From positions 62,001-126,000 of the forward strand of contig NZ_JQJH01000003.1 of the NCBI RefSeq assembly GCF_000745425.1: a DNA stretch of 64,000 nucleotides, given 5' to 3'. The notes beneath the pieces were generated by a model, which was not told where the DNA came from, made no database searches, and was given only the letters and a program-made list of their open reading frames with translations. Both the position numbers and the translations under genes were made by a program. Below are positions 26,776 to 35,454 of this stretch, in pieces (positions within the stretch are counted from its first letter, which is position 1; the number at the start of each line of letters is the position of its first letter). This stretch comes from Beijerinckia mobilis (GTDB lineage Bacteria; Pseudomonadota; Alphaproteobacteria; Rhizobiales; Beijerinckiaceae).

Positions 26776-28131
26776 TCAGGGAAGCAAGGTATCATAGAGC
26801 AGTTTCAGATTGAGTCCGACGATGATCGCCGCCACGCCCCAGGAAACCCAGGCCATCGGCGTGGAAATGACGAAACCGCCCATCTTGCGCTTGTCGGAGA
26901 CGAATTGAACCAGCGGAATGACCGCGAAGGGAAGCTGCATCGACAGGATGACCTGGCTCAGGATCAGAAGCCTCGCAGTCCCGGTTTCACCATAGAGCAG
27001 GGTGACGATAATCACCGGAATGATGGCAAGCGCGCGGGTGATCAGGCGGCGCAGCCAGGGTGGCAGGCGAAGGTGCAGAAAGCCTTCCATCACGATCTGG
27101 CCGGCAAGCGTGGCGGTGACCGTCGAATTGAGGCCCGAGGCTAAAAGCGCGGTTGCAAATAAGGTTGAGGCTATGCCGAGCCCGAGAATTGGGGAGAGCA
27201 GCTCATAGGCCTGGCCGATTTCGGCGACATCTTCATGGCCGCTGCCGTGAAAGGCCGTGGCGGCGACGATTAGAATAGCCGCATTGACAAAGAGTGCCAG
27301 CATCAATGCGATGGTACTGTCCAGAGTGGCCCATCGGATCGCGTCGCGGCGGCCGTGCTCGGTGCGGGGATAGGCGCGCGTCTGGACCAGCGAGGAATGC
27401 AGATAGAGATTATGCGGCATCACCGTCGCTCCGATAATGCCCATCGCGACATAGAGCATTTCCGGCCGCAGCACGATTTGCCGGGACGGCATGAAACCAC
27501 GCAGCACCTCCGCCATGGGCGGAGCGGCGGCAGCGATTTGTATGCCGAAACAGGCCGCGATAATGATCAAAAGGGCGATTACGAAAGCTTCAAGCGACCG
27601 GAAGCCCTTATTCATAAGCAGTAGGATCAGGAAAGTATCGAGCGCGCATAATAATGCGCCGCCGACGAGCGGGATGCCGAACAGAAGCTGCAGCGCGATC
27701 GCTGTGCCGATGACTTCAGCGAGGTCGCAGGCGATGATCGCCGCCTCGCAGATGAGCCAGAGCGCGAAATTGACTGGACGGGAATAATGGTCATGGCAGG
27801 CTTGGGCGAGATCGCGCCCAGAGGCGATACCGAATCTTGCTGCATGCGCTTGCAGGATGATCGCCATGAAATTCGATAAAAGAATAACGCTCAGCAGCGA
27901 AAAGCCGAATTGCGACCCGCCGGCGAGATCGGTCGCCCAATTGCCGGGATCCATGTAACCGACCGAAACCATATAGCCCGGGCCGAGAAAGGCGACGAGC
28001 CGGCGGAACCAGCGGGCGTCCTGCGGAACGTGGATGGAGGCATGGGCCTCCGGCAGGCTCGGTCGCTGGGTACCGGGCTCCGCCAATTTCCATGCCGGCT
28101 GGGAGGCTTCGATGACAGGTGTTTGCGACAT
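26776..28131 (-). CDS. mntH: Nramp-type manganese transporter MntH
   Basis: Proton-coupled divalent metal importer, mainly Mn(II), in the inner membrane. About eleven hydrophobic helices. Helix 1 has the metal-binding motif [14 protein letters not shown], and helix 6 has [13 protein letters not shown] (the MPH motif). The frame is open to 28191, but the candidate MntR box and promoter sit at 28195-28217, four bases from that start, so the next ATG at 28131 ([12 protein letters not shown]) is preferred; this gives 451 residues. Expression is probably repressed by the neighbouring MntR when Mn is plentiful. Confidence 0.9.
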   Translation of the reverse strand: MSQTPVIEASQPAWKLAEPGTQRPSLPEAHASIHVPQDARWFRRLVAFLGPGYMVSVGYMDPGNWATDLAGGSQFGFSLLSVILLSNFMAIILQAHAARFGIASGRDLAQACHDHYSRPVNFALWLICEAAIIACDLAEVIGTAIALQLLFGIPLVGGALLCALDTFLILLLMNKGFRSLEAFVIALLIIIAACFGIQIAAAAPPMAEVLRGFMPSRQIVLRPEMLYVAMGIIGATVMPHNLYLHSSLVQTRAYPRTEHGRRDAIRWATLDSTIALMLALFVNAAILIVAATAFHGSGHEDVAEIGQAYELLSPILGLGIASTLFATALLASGLNSTVTATLAGQIVMEGFLHLRLPPWLRRLITRALAIIPVIIVTLLYGETGTARLLILSQVILSMQLPFAVIPLVQFVSDKRKMGGFVISTPMAWVSWGVAAIIVGLNLKLLYDTLLP

Positions 28132-28194
28132 TCGGAAGACCCGCGGGTTTGACGGCGGCGAGCCGCGACTCTGGAAATCTGGATCGTCCATGTA

Positions 28195-28217
28195 GAATAT
28201 GCAATAGGCTATATTTC
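28195..28217 (-). promoter_or_regulatory. Candidate MntR operator of mntH
   Basis: On the minus strand the sequence reads GAAATATAGCC followed by TATTGCATATTC, an imperfect palindrome resembling the E. coli MntR box (AAACATAGCC-type halves). It lies directly upstream of mntH and faces mntR. TTGCAT and TATTGC hexamers overlap it, so binding would block transcription. Similarity is judged by eye. Confidence 0.5.
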
Positions 28218-28514
28218 ATTGTCTATGCAAAGTTGTGACCATTCGGCGCGAAAAATATTTCGTATTGCTGGGGATCAGTTTCCAAAACAGCACTGTCATT
28301 GGATCTTCCGAAGCGCTTGCGGCGCGATTATGCTGTGTTGCGTTTCGCGCCACCGGTACTCTTAAAATGCCTGCTTTCGGAATGAGTCCTTTTAGAAAGG
28401 GACGTCCGCTGATTTGAAAGCGGCGGACGGAATTGCAGCGGATTTTGGAGCCATTGTTTTCCGAAAGATTCGTGTTTCGATTCAAAATTTCGACAATGCT
28501 CTGATTTTCTGAGT

Positions 28515-28545
28515 GGAGCGTTTCTGGACACATCGGAAACGCCCC
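28515..28545. repeat. Family-1 intergenic palindrome, copy A
   Basis: Arms GGAGCGTTTC and GAAACGCCCC (one mismatch) with an 11-base spacer. It lies about 70 bases before the mntR start, in the mntH-mntR intergenic region, which otherwise holds the MntR box and another small inverted repeat at about 28404-28428 (GTCCGC/GCGGAC). Confidence 0.6.
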
Positions 28546-28612
28546 AGGTTTTCTTGACGGAGCTTTGCGGCACCACCCGCGAAGGCTCCTGCGCAAGCAG
28601 GGAGAGGTTTTA

Positions 28613-29071
28613 GTGTCAGTCATGCGCCGGGCCAGGGAAGAGCGGGACGCGCTGCCGGATGCCGAAAGCCATTCAGAAGGGTTTCGCCTGACGCGTGAGG
28701 CCCGCCGTGGCGCGCTCGTCGAAGATTATGTCGAATTAATCGCCGATCTGATCGAGGACGGTCAGGAGGCGCGCCAGGTCGATATTGCCGCGCGGCTCGG
28801 AGTATCACAGCCGACGGTCGCAAAAATGCTGACGCGACTGGCGGGCGAGGGCTATGTGGAGCGGCGACCCTATCGTGGTGTTTTTCTCACGGAACTGGGC
28901 CGCGAGATGGCGCTGGAAAGCCGCAAAAGGCACAAGACTGTAGAGGCTTTTCTGATCTGGCTCGGCGTGAGCCCCGATACGGCGCGGATTGATGCCGAGG
29001 GCATGGAGCATCATGTCAGCGGCGAAACGCTAGAGGCCTTTCGCAAGATGATGAACCGAATCGAGATCTAG
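28613..29071 (+). CDS. mntR: Manganese-responsive repressor MntR (DtxR family)
   Basis: Metal-dependent repressor of Mn uptake. The 152 residues have a winged helix at about 35-90 ([43 protein letters not shown]) and a metal-binding dimerization part with [16 protein letters not shown] and [10 protein letters not shown], the usual His/Glu ligands. The frame opens at 28565; I choose GTG at 28613 because GGAGAGG stands five bases upstream; ATG at 28622 is the alternative. It is divergent from mntH, its obvious target. No SH3 domain, as in E. coli MntR. Confidence 0.88.
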   Translation: MSVMRRAREERDALPDAESHSEGFRLTREARRGALVEDYVELIADLIEDGQEARQVDIAARLGVSQPTVAKMLTRLAGEGYVERRPYRGVFLTELGREMALESRKRHKTVEAFLIWLGVSPDTARIDAEGMEHHVSGETLEAFRKMMNRIEI

Positions 29072-29334
29072 AAATCACCCTCAGCAAACGCGCTATCCCA
29101 CCTTATTTTTCTCGTTATACGGAGATGCACGGATCACGGCTTGTGATGATCCGTGGTGCCGGCGGAAAGCCGCCACCGGCAGTCGCAGGCACCCAGTAAT
29201 ATCACGATTTTCGTCATAGATTGCCTCCGGATCGGCGGTTCCAGTTCATGGTCAACGACCAATCAAACGATCGCACGGATCCAGAACACAACGACCAATG
29301 TCCATGGCTTTGGAGATACAGATTTTGAGGACGG

Positions 29335-29682
29335 CTATTCTGCGAGAGTTTCGATAATACCTCTGATAAAAGCAATCATCATAGGGATACCAATGAACGC
29401 CACGATTAGGAAGATGAGAAATCCCATGTTTGTTTTACGTGAGGTATCATCAACTCTTTTAATAGAGCCGTCGATATAGACGATTCTATTCCTCTGTGAA
29501 TTTGTGAAAGACCAAATAATACAAACAACCCATCCTGGTACAGTCCATCCTAGAAGAGTATTTGCAATGATTATCGCCAATTTGTTAAAATGATTCTGGA
29601 TAAGCGCTATAATTGCTGGAGTGAAATATAATAACGCAGCAATAATAAGAAATCCAGCGCTAGTATTTTCGTCTCTGTTCAT
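29335..29682 (-). CDS. Superinfection immunity-like small membrane protein
   Basis: A 115-residue protein with helices at about 9-27 (FLIIAALLYFTPAIIALI), 34-58 (LAIIIANTLLGWTVPGWVVCIIW) and 87-108. LLYFTPAIIAL followed by NTLLGWTVPGWVVCIIW fits the superinfection-immunity (T4 Imm-like) family, whose members are often bacterial housekeeping or accessory membrane proteins, so phage defence should not be assumed. AT-rich, on the minus strand after a secreted-protein gene 21 bases upstream; the two probably form one transcript. Confidence 0.65.
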   Translation of the reverse strand: MNRDENTSAGFLIIAALLYFTPAIIALIQNHFNKLAIIIANTLLGWTVPGWVVCIIWSFTNSQRNRIVYIDGSIKRVDDTSRKTNMGFLIFLIVAFIGIPMMIAFIRGIIETLAE

Positions 29683-29703
29683 CGTTACCCCTCCGGGGAA
29701 TAA

Positions 29704-30174
29704 TTATTCTATTCCACCAAGAACACTTGAAGGGCATAGTGCTTTATACTGGCCCAGGAATGTTGAGTATCCAGATGCGGACGACGCATCCAATTCATGC
29801 CCATTTAATATAAGTCTGTACTTTGGGCTAAATTCGTCTGGGTGTTTATACCGCCCTGCGAATATAACCGTTTCTCCAGAGAGGGTGAGAAATTTTCCAG
29901 TTTTGCAGTTTGCGTATATCTCATCGTTTAAATGAACTTCGTTAAGAACGTTATCGATGCATGTATCAGATTTGTCATTTGCATATTCAGTGCAAAACTT
30001 TCTAGCATTTTGTCTTGTATGTTTTACCGTTATTCGAGCGCTGTCCGTATCTAACCTAGAGACAGATGTCACGGTTACTTCCATTCCAACACGCGAGCCG
30101 TAATATATGTAGCCAGACGCGGATACATTTTCTGATATAAAAATAAATATAAGAATGATGAGAGGAATGCGCAT
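29704..30174 (-). CDS. Hypothetical secreted protein
   Basis: A 156-residue protein that I do not recognize. It has a clear signal peptide (IPLIILIFIFISENVSASG, about residues 3-21) and a mature part rich in beta-type sequence, with four cysteines (FCTEYA, DTCIDN, ANCKTG, ALCPSS) that could form disulfides in the periplasm. Composition is AT-rich, unlike the surrounding chromosome. It ends 21 bases before the superinfection-immunity-like gene on the same strand. Confidence 0.6.
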   Translation of the reverse strand: MRIPLIILIFIFISENVSASGYIYYGSRVGMEVTVTSVSRLDTDSARITVKHTRQNARKFCTEYANDKSDTCIDNVLNEVHLNDEIYANCKTGKFLTLSGETVIFAGRYKHPDEFSPKYRLILNGHELDASSASGYSTFLGQYKALCPSSVLGGIE

Positions 30175-30217
30175 AACAAATCACCGTTTACCGACGAAAT
30201 GTCGGCTCAGAATTAGT

Positions 30218-30451
30218 TCATGGGATGAGTTTGATCAGAGCAGCAAGAACGCCTACGGTGATCACAAGCATGCCGCCGATCTTTATCGTCAGTCTTTGTT
30301 CAAGCAATATGAGGTCATCTTTCGTCGCGACTCGATCCTGAAAGGCTTCAGCCAGGGCATTGGAAATCCCTTCAGCCTGCTCGGTCGTGAAACTGGCACT
30401 TTCTCGCAAGGCGCGAGCGAGTTTAAGGGTATCGAACGGAACGGCGCTCAT
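30218..30451 (-). CDS. DUF1640-like coiled-coil membrane-anchored protein
   Basis: A 77-residue protein: MSAVPFDTLKLARALRESA, then FTTEQAEGISNALAEAF and a heptad-like helix ending ATKDDLILLEQRL, followed by one C-terminal membrane helix (IGGMLVITVGVLAALIKLI). This is the DUF1640/CCDC90 pattern. Small proteins of this kind are very common in alphaproteobacteria; function unknown. The frame is open to 30565, but upstream it only reads through palindromes, so I start at the ATG at 30451. Confidence 0.72.
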   Translation of the reverse strand: MSAVPFDTLKLARALRESASFTTEQAEGISNALAEAFQDRVATKDDLILLEQRLTIKIGGMLVITVGVLAALIKLIP

Positions 30452-30497
30452 TTCAAATATCCCTTGGCACGGAGCCAGTTGGAAAAACGGTTTTATA

Positions 30498-30532
30498 CCA
30501 AGCCTCAATGAGAATGCCTCATTGAGGCTTGG
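30498..30532. repeat. Perfect 15-bp hairpin upstream of the DUF1640-like gene
   Basis: Arms CCAAGCCTCAATGAG (30498-30512) and its complement (30518-30532) around the loop AATGC. It lies 47 bases before the DUF1640-like start and 19 bases from a second palindrome. No copy elsewhere in the window was noticed. Confidence 0.75.
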
Positions 30533-30550
30533 CCGCAGCTTTCCACCGAA

Positions 30551-30584
30551 TCTCCTTGATCCCAACAGGTTGGGATCAAGGAGA
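30551..30584. repeat. Family-2 intergenic palindrome, copy A
   Basis: Perfect 16-bp arms TCTCCTTGATCCCAAC and GTTGGGATCAAGGAGA separated by AG. A near-identical element occurs between nuoB and nuoC at 59933-59962, so this is a dispersed repeat. Confidence 0.8.
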
Positions 30585-31069
30585 CATGGAATTGCAAATG
30601 TTTAATCGATATTCTGGACGCATTACCAAATTCGACTTGGCCGAGAATAGCTGAAAATTTAAGTTTCGTCAGGGATGGCGAGAACTGCGTGTGCGGGCGG
30701 TGCGGTGCGAGGGAGCCAGTCCGTTGTTTTCAACTCCGGCCGACAGGCCTCTTGCTTCCCTGCCAGGCGCTCATCCCACATGGAGTGCCAAGCAAGAGAC
30801 GAAATAGCATGATCTCGAAAGAACTGCCGCAGTAGTGGTGTTCAAAAGGGCGATGAGAGTGGTCCAGAACCCTGTGTCATCAATCCATATCGGGACTATT
30901 GGCATCGGATGAAAGTGCTTATGCTTGTTTAGACAGGCAAACGGAGTTTTGAGCACTTTCTTGGACAGCATAGAGCTTGACGCGATCATAAGTGCGAAAT
31001 TGTTTGCAAGAGCGGATGCCGTATAGCTTTGGTGCATTCGCCGGCTCCAATAGCTGGCTCTCCCCACGT
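30585..31069. other. Gene-poor region before the YbaK-type gene
   Basis: 485 bases with only short frames of no recognizable character (the longest is 100 codons on the minus strand at 30771-31073). No promoter or RNA gene can be supported. Confidence 0.35.
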
Positions 31070-31543
31070 TCAAGCAATCAATGGGGCCGATTTCGCGCCG
31101 AGCGCGGTGAGGGCATCATTAGGCGCGAGCCGTATCTGCAGGCCGCGTTGTCCTCCGTTGACATAGACATAATCTTCGGCGAGCGCATTCTCTTCGATCG
31201 CAGTTGGTACCTTGCGCCTTTGGCCGAACGGGCTGATACCGCCGACCTTGTAGCCGGTCGCGCGTTCGGCATCGGCCGGCTTCATCATTTGCGCCGATTT
31301 GCCGCCGAAGGCCGCCGCGAGTTTCTTCATGCTGACTTCGCGGTCTGATGGCACGACGACACAGACCGGTTTGCCGTCGACTTCGGCCATGAGGGTCTTC
31401 AGCACACGGCTTGGTGGCTCGCCGATCGCTTCGGCGGCCTGGAGGCCGATGCGTTCCGCCGAAGGGTCATAATCATAGGCGTGAAGGCTGAAGGTGACGC
31501 CCGCCTTTTGCAAGGCAAGGGTCGCTGGCGTGGTCTTCGACAT
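31070..31543 (-). CDS. ybaK: Cys-tRNA(Pro)/Cys-tRNA(Cys) deacylase YbaK
   Basis: Trans-editing enzyme that hydrolyses mischarged Cys-tRNA(Pro). The 157 residues start MSKTTPATLALQKAGV and continue FSLHAYDYDP, GEPPSRVLKTLM, SMKKLAAAFGGKSAQMM and KVGGISPFGQRRKVPT, all characteristic of the YbaK/EbsC branch of the ProX/INS editing-domain family. Length typical. The methyltransferase gene is upstream on the same strand, 36 bases away, so the two may be cotranscribed. Confidence 0.9.
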   Translation of the reverse strand: MSKTTPATLALQKAGVTFSLHAYDYDPSAERIGLQAAEAIGEPPSRVLKTLMAEVDGKPVCVVVPSDREVSMKKLAAAFGGKSAQMMKPADAERATGYKVGGISPFGQRRKVPTAIEENALAEDYVYVNGGQRGLQIRLAPNDALTALGAKSAPLIA

Positions 31544-31579
31544 ATGGATTCTCAGGCTTGGGCTCTAAGTTTTGGGCTC

Positions 31580-32320
31580 TCAGGCTCGAGCGAGGAGTGC
31601 ACGCCAGTGCCGGCGCGCCACATTGCTGGTCGCGATGATATCTTCGACCATCAAGGGAACGAGACCGGCTTGCCGCGCCACTTCAAGAAATGAGGGGGGT
31701 AAAGGCCAGGGCGGACCGCTGATGACTTCATCTTCCGCTCGTGCGCGCGCGATGATGAACAATTTGCCGCCCGGGGCGAGGAGAGAGGCCAATTGCGCCA
31801 GAGCCTTGGGAACCATCGAGACGTCAAGCGCCTGCAATGTGTAGCATTCATGAATGAGATCGAATGCCTGGTGCCAGACGTCGGGCAGCTCGAACAGATT
31901 GCCGGTCTGGTAATCCACGGTGCTGTCCGGGAAGCGCCGTTTTGCCCAAGCGATCGCTTCGGGAACCAGATCGAAAGCGGTGACTTTGGCGCCGGCGGCC
32001 GCGAAACATTCGGCGTTGTCGCCGAGACCGCAGCCAACATCGAGTGTGCGCAGGCCTTCCATGCCTCGCAACTGGCCGTTGACCCAGTTCTGTGTTAGGG
32101 GATGCGGGCTGAGATTGGCCCAGGGCACCTGTGCTGGATCGCCAGCCGCCGTTGCATAGACGGCCTCGAACCAGGCGCGCCGGAGCGGATCGGGCGTGAG
32201 GTCCACCGGCGCATTGATGGCGGGATCGAGGGAATCAAGCCGCTTGCGCGCCTCGGCGCGCCGGGCTTCGAATTCGGGGGAGAGGGGGTCTTCATCCGTA
32301 TGCATGATATTGAACGTCAT
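31580..32320 (-). CDS. SAM-dependent methyltransferase, class I
   Basis: About 246 residues with a Rossmann-type methyltransferase core: motif I LRTLDVGCGLGDNAECFA, motif II KVTAFDLVPEAIAWAKRRFP, the following DYQTGNLFELP, and the motif-IV region DLIHECYTLQAL. Substrate unknown; small-molecule methylation is most likely from the UbiE-like layout. The frame opens with GTG at 32380, and ATG codons occur at 32320 and 32305. None has a clear ribosome site; 32320 is a compromise. Confidence 0.75.
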   Translation of the reverse strand: MTFNIMHTDEDPLSPEFEARRAEARKRLDSLDPAINAPVDLTPDPLRRAWFEAVYATAAGDPAQVPWANLSPHPLTQNWVNGQLRGMEGLRTLDVGCGLGDNAECFAAAGAKVTAFDLVPEAIAWAKRRFPDSTVDYQTGNLFELPDVWHQAFDLIHECYTLQALDVSMVPKALAQLASLLAPGGKLFIIARARAEDEVISGPPWPLPPSFLEVARQAGLVPLMVEDIIATSNVARRHWRALLARA

Positions 32321-32465
32321 AAAGAAAGACGTGCAGTACCTCCAGGCTTTTTCACCCCAGGCTGGATCATCAATGATCACACTTTTCGCGAGGAGCCTGT
32401 TGAGGCAGGTGAGGAGTTTCCTCGGACTTTCAGCCGATTTTCAAGGCTAATTCCGTGCGTTCGGG

Positions 32466-32957
32466 TCAGCTCCGTGTGTGAAAGACCGGAATGGCTTTGA
32501 TGTTCAGATGGGTGGCGAGAAAGGCGAGGCCGTTCATCCGCTTGCGATAAAAGGTCGCCAATGCCCAACCGTGGCGCTGGCATAATATTTTGACAGAATG
32601 ACGCCGTGCCGCTGTCAAGGCCCAATGGCTGACCATCTGAGCCGTGACCTGATCTTCCTGTCCGAGGATTCTCAGCCAGTCGAGGGCGGCTTCCATATGC
32701 GTCAATTCGCGTGGTGAAGGCGGAGCGCATCTGACGCGGGAGCCATCGGGTTCAGGCACCGTTTGTTCATCGGTGACCACCGTCGGCCAGGCATTGCCAT
32801 GACCGCGCGGCCCATGACTGTCCGGACAGCGGTCGAGAATTGTATAGGCCGCAATCAGGCATTCACCGACCTGTTCCGGGTTCCAGGCGGAGGAGCTATG
32901 ACCGCCAACGGTGTGGGGATCGATTGCCGGGATTGTCGTGCGTTTGTTTCCGGCCAT
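32466..32957 (-). CDS. DUF6362-like phage-associated protein
   Basis: A 163-residue protein. WNPEQVGECLIAAYTILDRCP at the start, PPSPRELTHMEAALDWLRIL in the middle, and RHSVKILCQRHGWALATFYRKRMNGL at the end follow the DUF6362 pattern: a WTPE-type start, an aromatic-rich centre and a C-terminal helix-turn-helix-like part. Such genes occur in alphaproteobacterial prophages and transfer agents. It begins four bases after the end of the HTH gene on the same strand, so they form a pair. Function unknown; assignment by memory of the pattern. Confidence 0.5.
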   Translation of the reverse strand: MAGNKRTTIPAIDPHTVGGHSSSAWNPEQVGECLIAAYTILDRCPDSHGPRGHGNAWPTVVTDEQTVPEPDGSRVRCAPPSPRELTHMEAALDWLRILGQEDQVTAQMVSHWALTAARRHSVKILCQRHGWALATFYRKRMNGLAFLATHLNIKAIPVFHTRS

Positions 32958-32960
32958 GTC

Positions 32961-33269
32961 TCACCCTCGGTCGTCAATGACATTTTCCAGAAGGGCACGG
33001 TCGGAATTCAGGATGCCCAGGACTTCAATGATCAGATCGTCCTTCTCTTTTCCGCGCTCGAGAGCTGCCTCGTGGAAGTTGCGTAGGGTCGCCATATTGG
33101 GGACCTTCGAGAAATGCAGCTTGAGCCGCCGGGCGCAGGAGCGAATGGCACCTTCCGTGGTATCCATTTCCTGGGCAATGCGGGCACAGGACCAGCCGGC
33201 ACCCATCAGCATGCCAAGGCGGGCGATCTTTCCCTCGTTCCATTCTTTCGGTCTTCCACGCGACGCCAT
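32961..33269 (-). CDS. Small helix-turn-helix protein
   Basis: A 102-residue protein. WNEGKIARLGMLMGAGWSCARIAQEM followed by TTEGAIRSCARRLKL forms a homeodomain-like helix-turn-helix, similar in style to the GcrA N-terminus or to phage small regulators. The C-terminal half is charged. It leads a two-gene minus-strand unit with the DUF6362-like gene and is divergent from an XRE-type repressor, with three palindromic sites between. A phage-type switch is the natural reading. Confidence 0.6.
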   Translation of the reverse strand: MASRGRPKEWNEGKIARLGMLMGAGWSCARIAQEMDTTEGAIRSCARRLKLHFSKVPNMATLRNFHEAALERGKEKDDLIIEVLGILNSDRALLENVIDDRG

Positions 33270-33466
33270 GGTATCTCCTCATAAATGGTCGGTACGATCG
33301 ATGGTGCATTGGAAGCCATCGGGAGTGGCCGCGGCTTCATGGCCTGCCTGAACGGAAGGGCACAGCGCAGCGTGAATCGGACGGCCCTGTCGGACGTTTG
33401 CTCGTGCCCGTTGAGGAATGTGCAATGAAATGCAGGGAGCAGCATGCCTCATAGAGAAAGTTAATA

Positions 33467-33537
33467 CCCAATATGGGCATTAATGTCAATGGATAAGTGC
33501 CCAATTTGGTGTCTATCCAACCTCTCCCAAAATGGGC
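33467..33537. promoter_or_regulatory. Three palindromic operators between divergent HTH genes
   Basis: CCCAATATGGGC at 33467-33478, GCCCAATTTGG at 33499-33509 and CCCAAAATGGGC at 33526-33537 share the pattern CCCAAtATGGGC, with centres 32 and 27 bases apart. They fill the 280-base gap between the minus-strand HTH gene and the XRE gene, the arrangement of phage operator regions. The sites are seen directly; binding by the XRE protein is inferred. Confidence 0.6.
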
Positions 33538-33548
33538 ACAGATGGAGA

Positions 33549-34076
33549 ATGGTGAATAATCTTAAAAAGATCCGGAATCGCTTGGGTTTGACCCAGATGC
33601 AGGCGGCCGAGGCAATGGGCACGACGAAGAACCAGTTGATTAAACTGGAGCGCGGAGAGCGTCGCTTGTCCGATGTCTGGATTGACCGGGCGGCCAAAGC
33701 CTATGGTGTCGATCCGGGTGATCTTGTGACGGAACGGTTGGACCCGTTCGCTGGCCCTTCGATGCGTGACGGAACGGGAGAGGGTCTGCGGAGCAGCCCT
33801 GCGGGTGAAGCCTTTGAAGCGATAACGGGTGGAGCTTCCGCCGAGTCTGTCGGTGTTCTCAATGGATCGCTTGGTCGGGATGAGACGATCGCGATGCTTC
33901 AGGGGATTCTTTCGGCTTTCCTGCAGGGGGAGAGCAAAGTGAATGCTGCTGCCGAGACGATTCTAACAGTTGCAGAAAACCAGCCATTGGACAGTCGCGA
34001 TATTGACAGGATAAACAATATTCGCACTTCAGCGCTGATCGCAGTGCGTTTATTTTTGCCTTCAGAACAGAAATGA
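33549..34076 (+). CDS. XRE family transcriptional regulator, phage-repressor like
   Basis: About 175 residues. The N-terminal Cro/C1-type helix-turn-helix is at about 1-60: LKKIRNRLGLTQMQAAEAMG, TTKNQLIKLERGERRLSDVW, AAKAYGVDPGDLV. The C-terminal part (GRDETIAMLQGILSAFL, DIDRINNIRTSALIAVRLFL) is helical, with no peptidase Ser/Lys motif, so it is not a self-cleaving repressor. The frame opens at 33483, but the operators lie in that part; ATG at 33549, or GTG at 33552 with GGAG at good spacing, is the start. Confidence 0.78.
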   Translation: MVNNLKKIRNRLGLTQMQAAEAMGTTKNQLIKLERGERRLSDVWIDRAAKAYGVDPGDLVTERLDPFAGPSMRDGTGEGLRSSPAGEAFEAITGGASAESVGVLNGSLGRDETIAMLQGILSAFLQGESKVNAAAETILTVAENQPLDSRDIDRINNIRTSALIAVRLFLPSEQK

Positions 34077-35085
34077 CTCCTTCTACGTTGTAACAAATGT
34101 AGTCTTCGAAAGAATCATTGACTTGAGCGCTGTTAGACATCATGAATCTCATTATGAATTATACATGGGATTTGCTTTAGTATTATTTATAAGTGACTGT
34201 TCTGCAGGCTGATCTGGCGTCTTGTCGGAATTGGCTGGTCGCTAAAGACTTTATATTAACTCCGGAGAGCTTCACGAAAGCTCATAGAGCTGAGAGGCGA
34301 TTGCCTCTCTCTCCGATCTTGAGGTTTCAATCATATCGATCTGGTGGCTCGTTCACGGCTATTGCAATTTTCTCCTTATAGTCGCCGATCTCTGCGTGAA
34401 TCGGCGGGATATGCTCGCGAACAAAAGTCGATGAGCCGCTCGCTGCCCGCCAGGTTTGGACGGTGCATCGTCTTTCGGTATCGAAATTTCCAGCGTCTTT
34501 GCTTTGAGCTCCGTGGATTGACGATGCTTGGTCCCATTTTTGAGCAGGACGGCATTTTCTAATGATAAAATTCCAAATCGTAGAATGAGCACAAGGTTAT
34601 TTTGTGTCCAGAAATATATTTAATTTACTGATAAATTTTATAGCCGTATTAGTTAATTATACAGCGTGTGGGTGTCTCTCGCAGTCTGATGCGATCGAAA
34701 ACTGTCAGCCTGTGCTGGATAGAAATGTCGGCTCGTGACCGGCTTCACGCCGTTGAAGGGCGACGACAATCCTCTCATCGCATGGGGAGAGAAAGTGCGC
34801 CCTGCTTGGATCGCGCATGAGCGTATCGGTCGGTCAATCCCAATTCACGAGTGAAGCGTCGGATTTTCGCAAACACGTCAAATCGTCCCGAAAGGGCATC
34901 TGCTTCCGGTGCGGTGTATCGTTTCTTAAACGGGAGATTGGCGATCGCGCGATTTGTTTCGTCGGTTTTAGCCGGAGAAAGCGGGGGAGGGGGCTCTGGA
35001 GGTTCCTGCCGAGCCAATTCGCACCCACTGAGCTTTCCGCGGTTAATCTCGGCAATCAGAGAAAACTGATAAGCGATTGGAAAAA
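34077..35085. other. Gene-poor 1.0 kb region before the tRNA-Pro duplicate
   Basis: No supported gene. Short frames occur, the longest on the minus strand at 34775-35125 (116 codons, Pro-rich centre), which starts inside the duplicated tRNA end and has no recognizable domain. The composition is AT-rich at 34140-34260 and 34560-34680. It may be decayed accessory DNA. Confidence 0.35.
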
Positions 35086-35110
35086 TCGTCGGAGTGAGAG
35101 AATTCGAACC
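35086..35110. repeat. Duplicated 3' end of tRNA-Pro (distal attachment site)
   Basis: GTCGGAGTGAGAG-A-ATTCGAACC at 35088-35110 matches 38421-38443 inside tRNA-Pro with one mismatch in 23 bases. It covers the T-arm and acceptor 3' half of the tRNA but nothing more of it, which is what tRNA-targeting integrases leave at the far end of their element. Confidence 0.75.
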
Positions 35111-35454
35111 GAAAGGTAACGCCAATCACCAAAATTTTTCAATGCTTTATGTGTTGCTCCTGACCTTGTTGGGTGAGACCGGAGTTTGAATGTCAAGCCC
35201 TCGCACGGCTATGCCAGAGCAATCGGGTGAAGAATGAGGTGGCAAAAGGCTAAAGAGCTGATCTGCGGCGCTCCTTTGGTTTGAGTGGAGAGGATCGTGA
35301 TGGAGGCAGTGGGATTGAATGCAGAGTGTTTCAGCGATTTGGTTATTTTTTAAGTATTTCAATGAACTTTAGGATCCGTGCCAACGTAAGCGGGATCCTG
35401 TACCCATGAGGGTATTCTAAATGATGTGTCAGCAGGTTTTTGTGAGTTTATCTA
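35111..35454. other. Left part of the element, no gene
   Basis: 344 bases inside the integrative element. I see no gene. AGGATCC and GGGATCCT halves near 35371-35399 form a small inverted repeat close to the transposase fragment and could be an old insertion-sequence end. Confidence 0.3.

Noticed and set aside
32961-33351. Overlapping plus-strand frames around the small HTH gene
   Set aside because: The minus-strand frame has a convincing helix-turn-helix and correct spacing to the next gene.
34775-35125. Minus-strand frame of 116 codons with a Pro-rich centre
   Set aside because: It starts inside the duplicated tRNA end and shows no known domain; likely chance, though not excluded.
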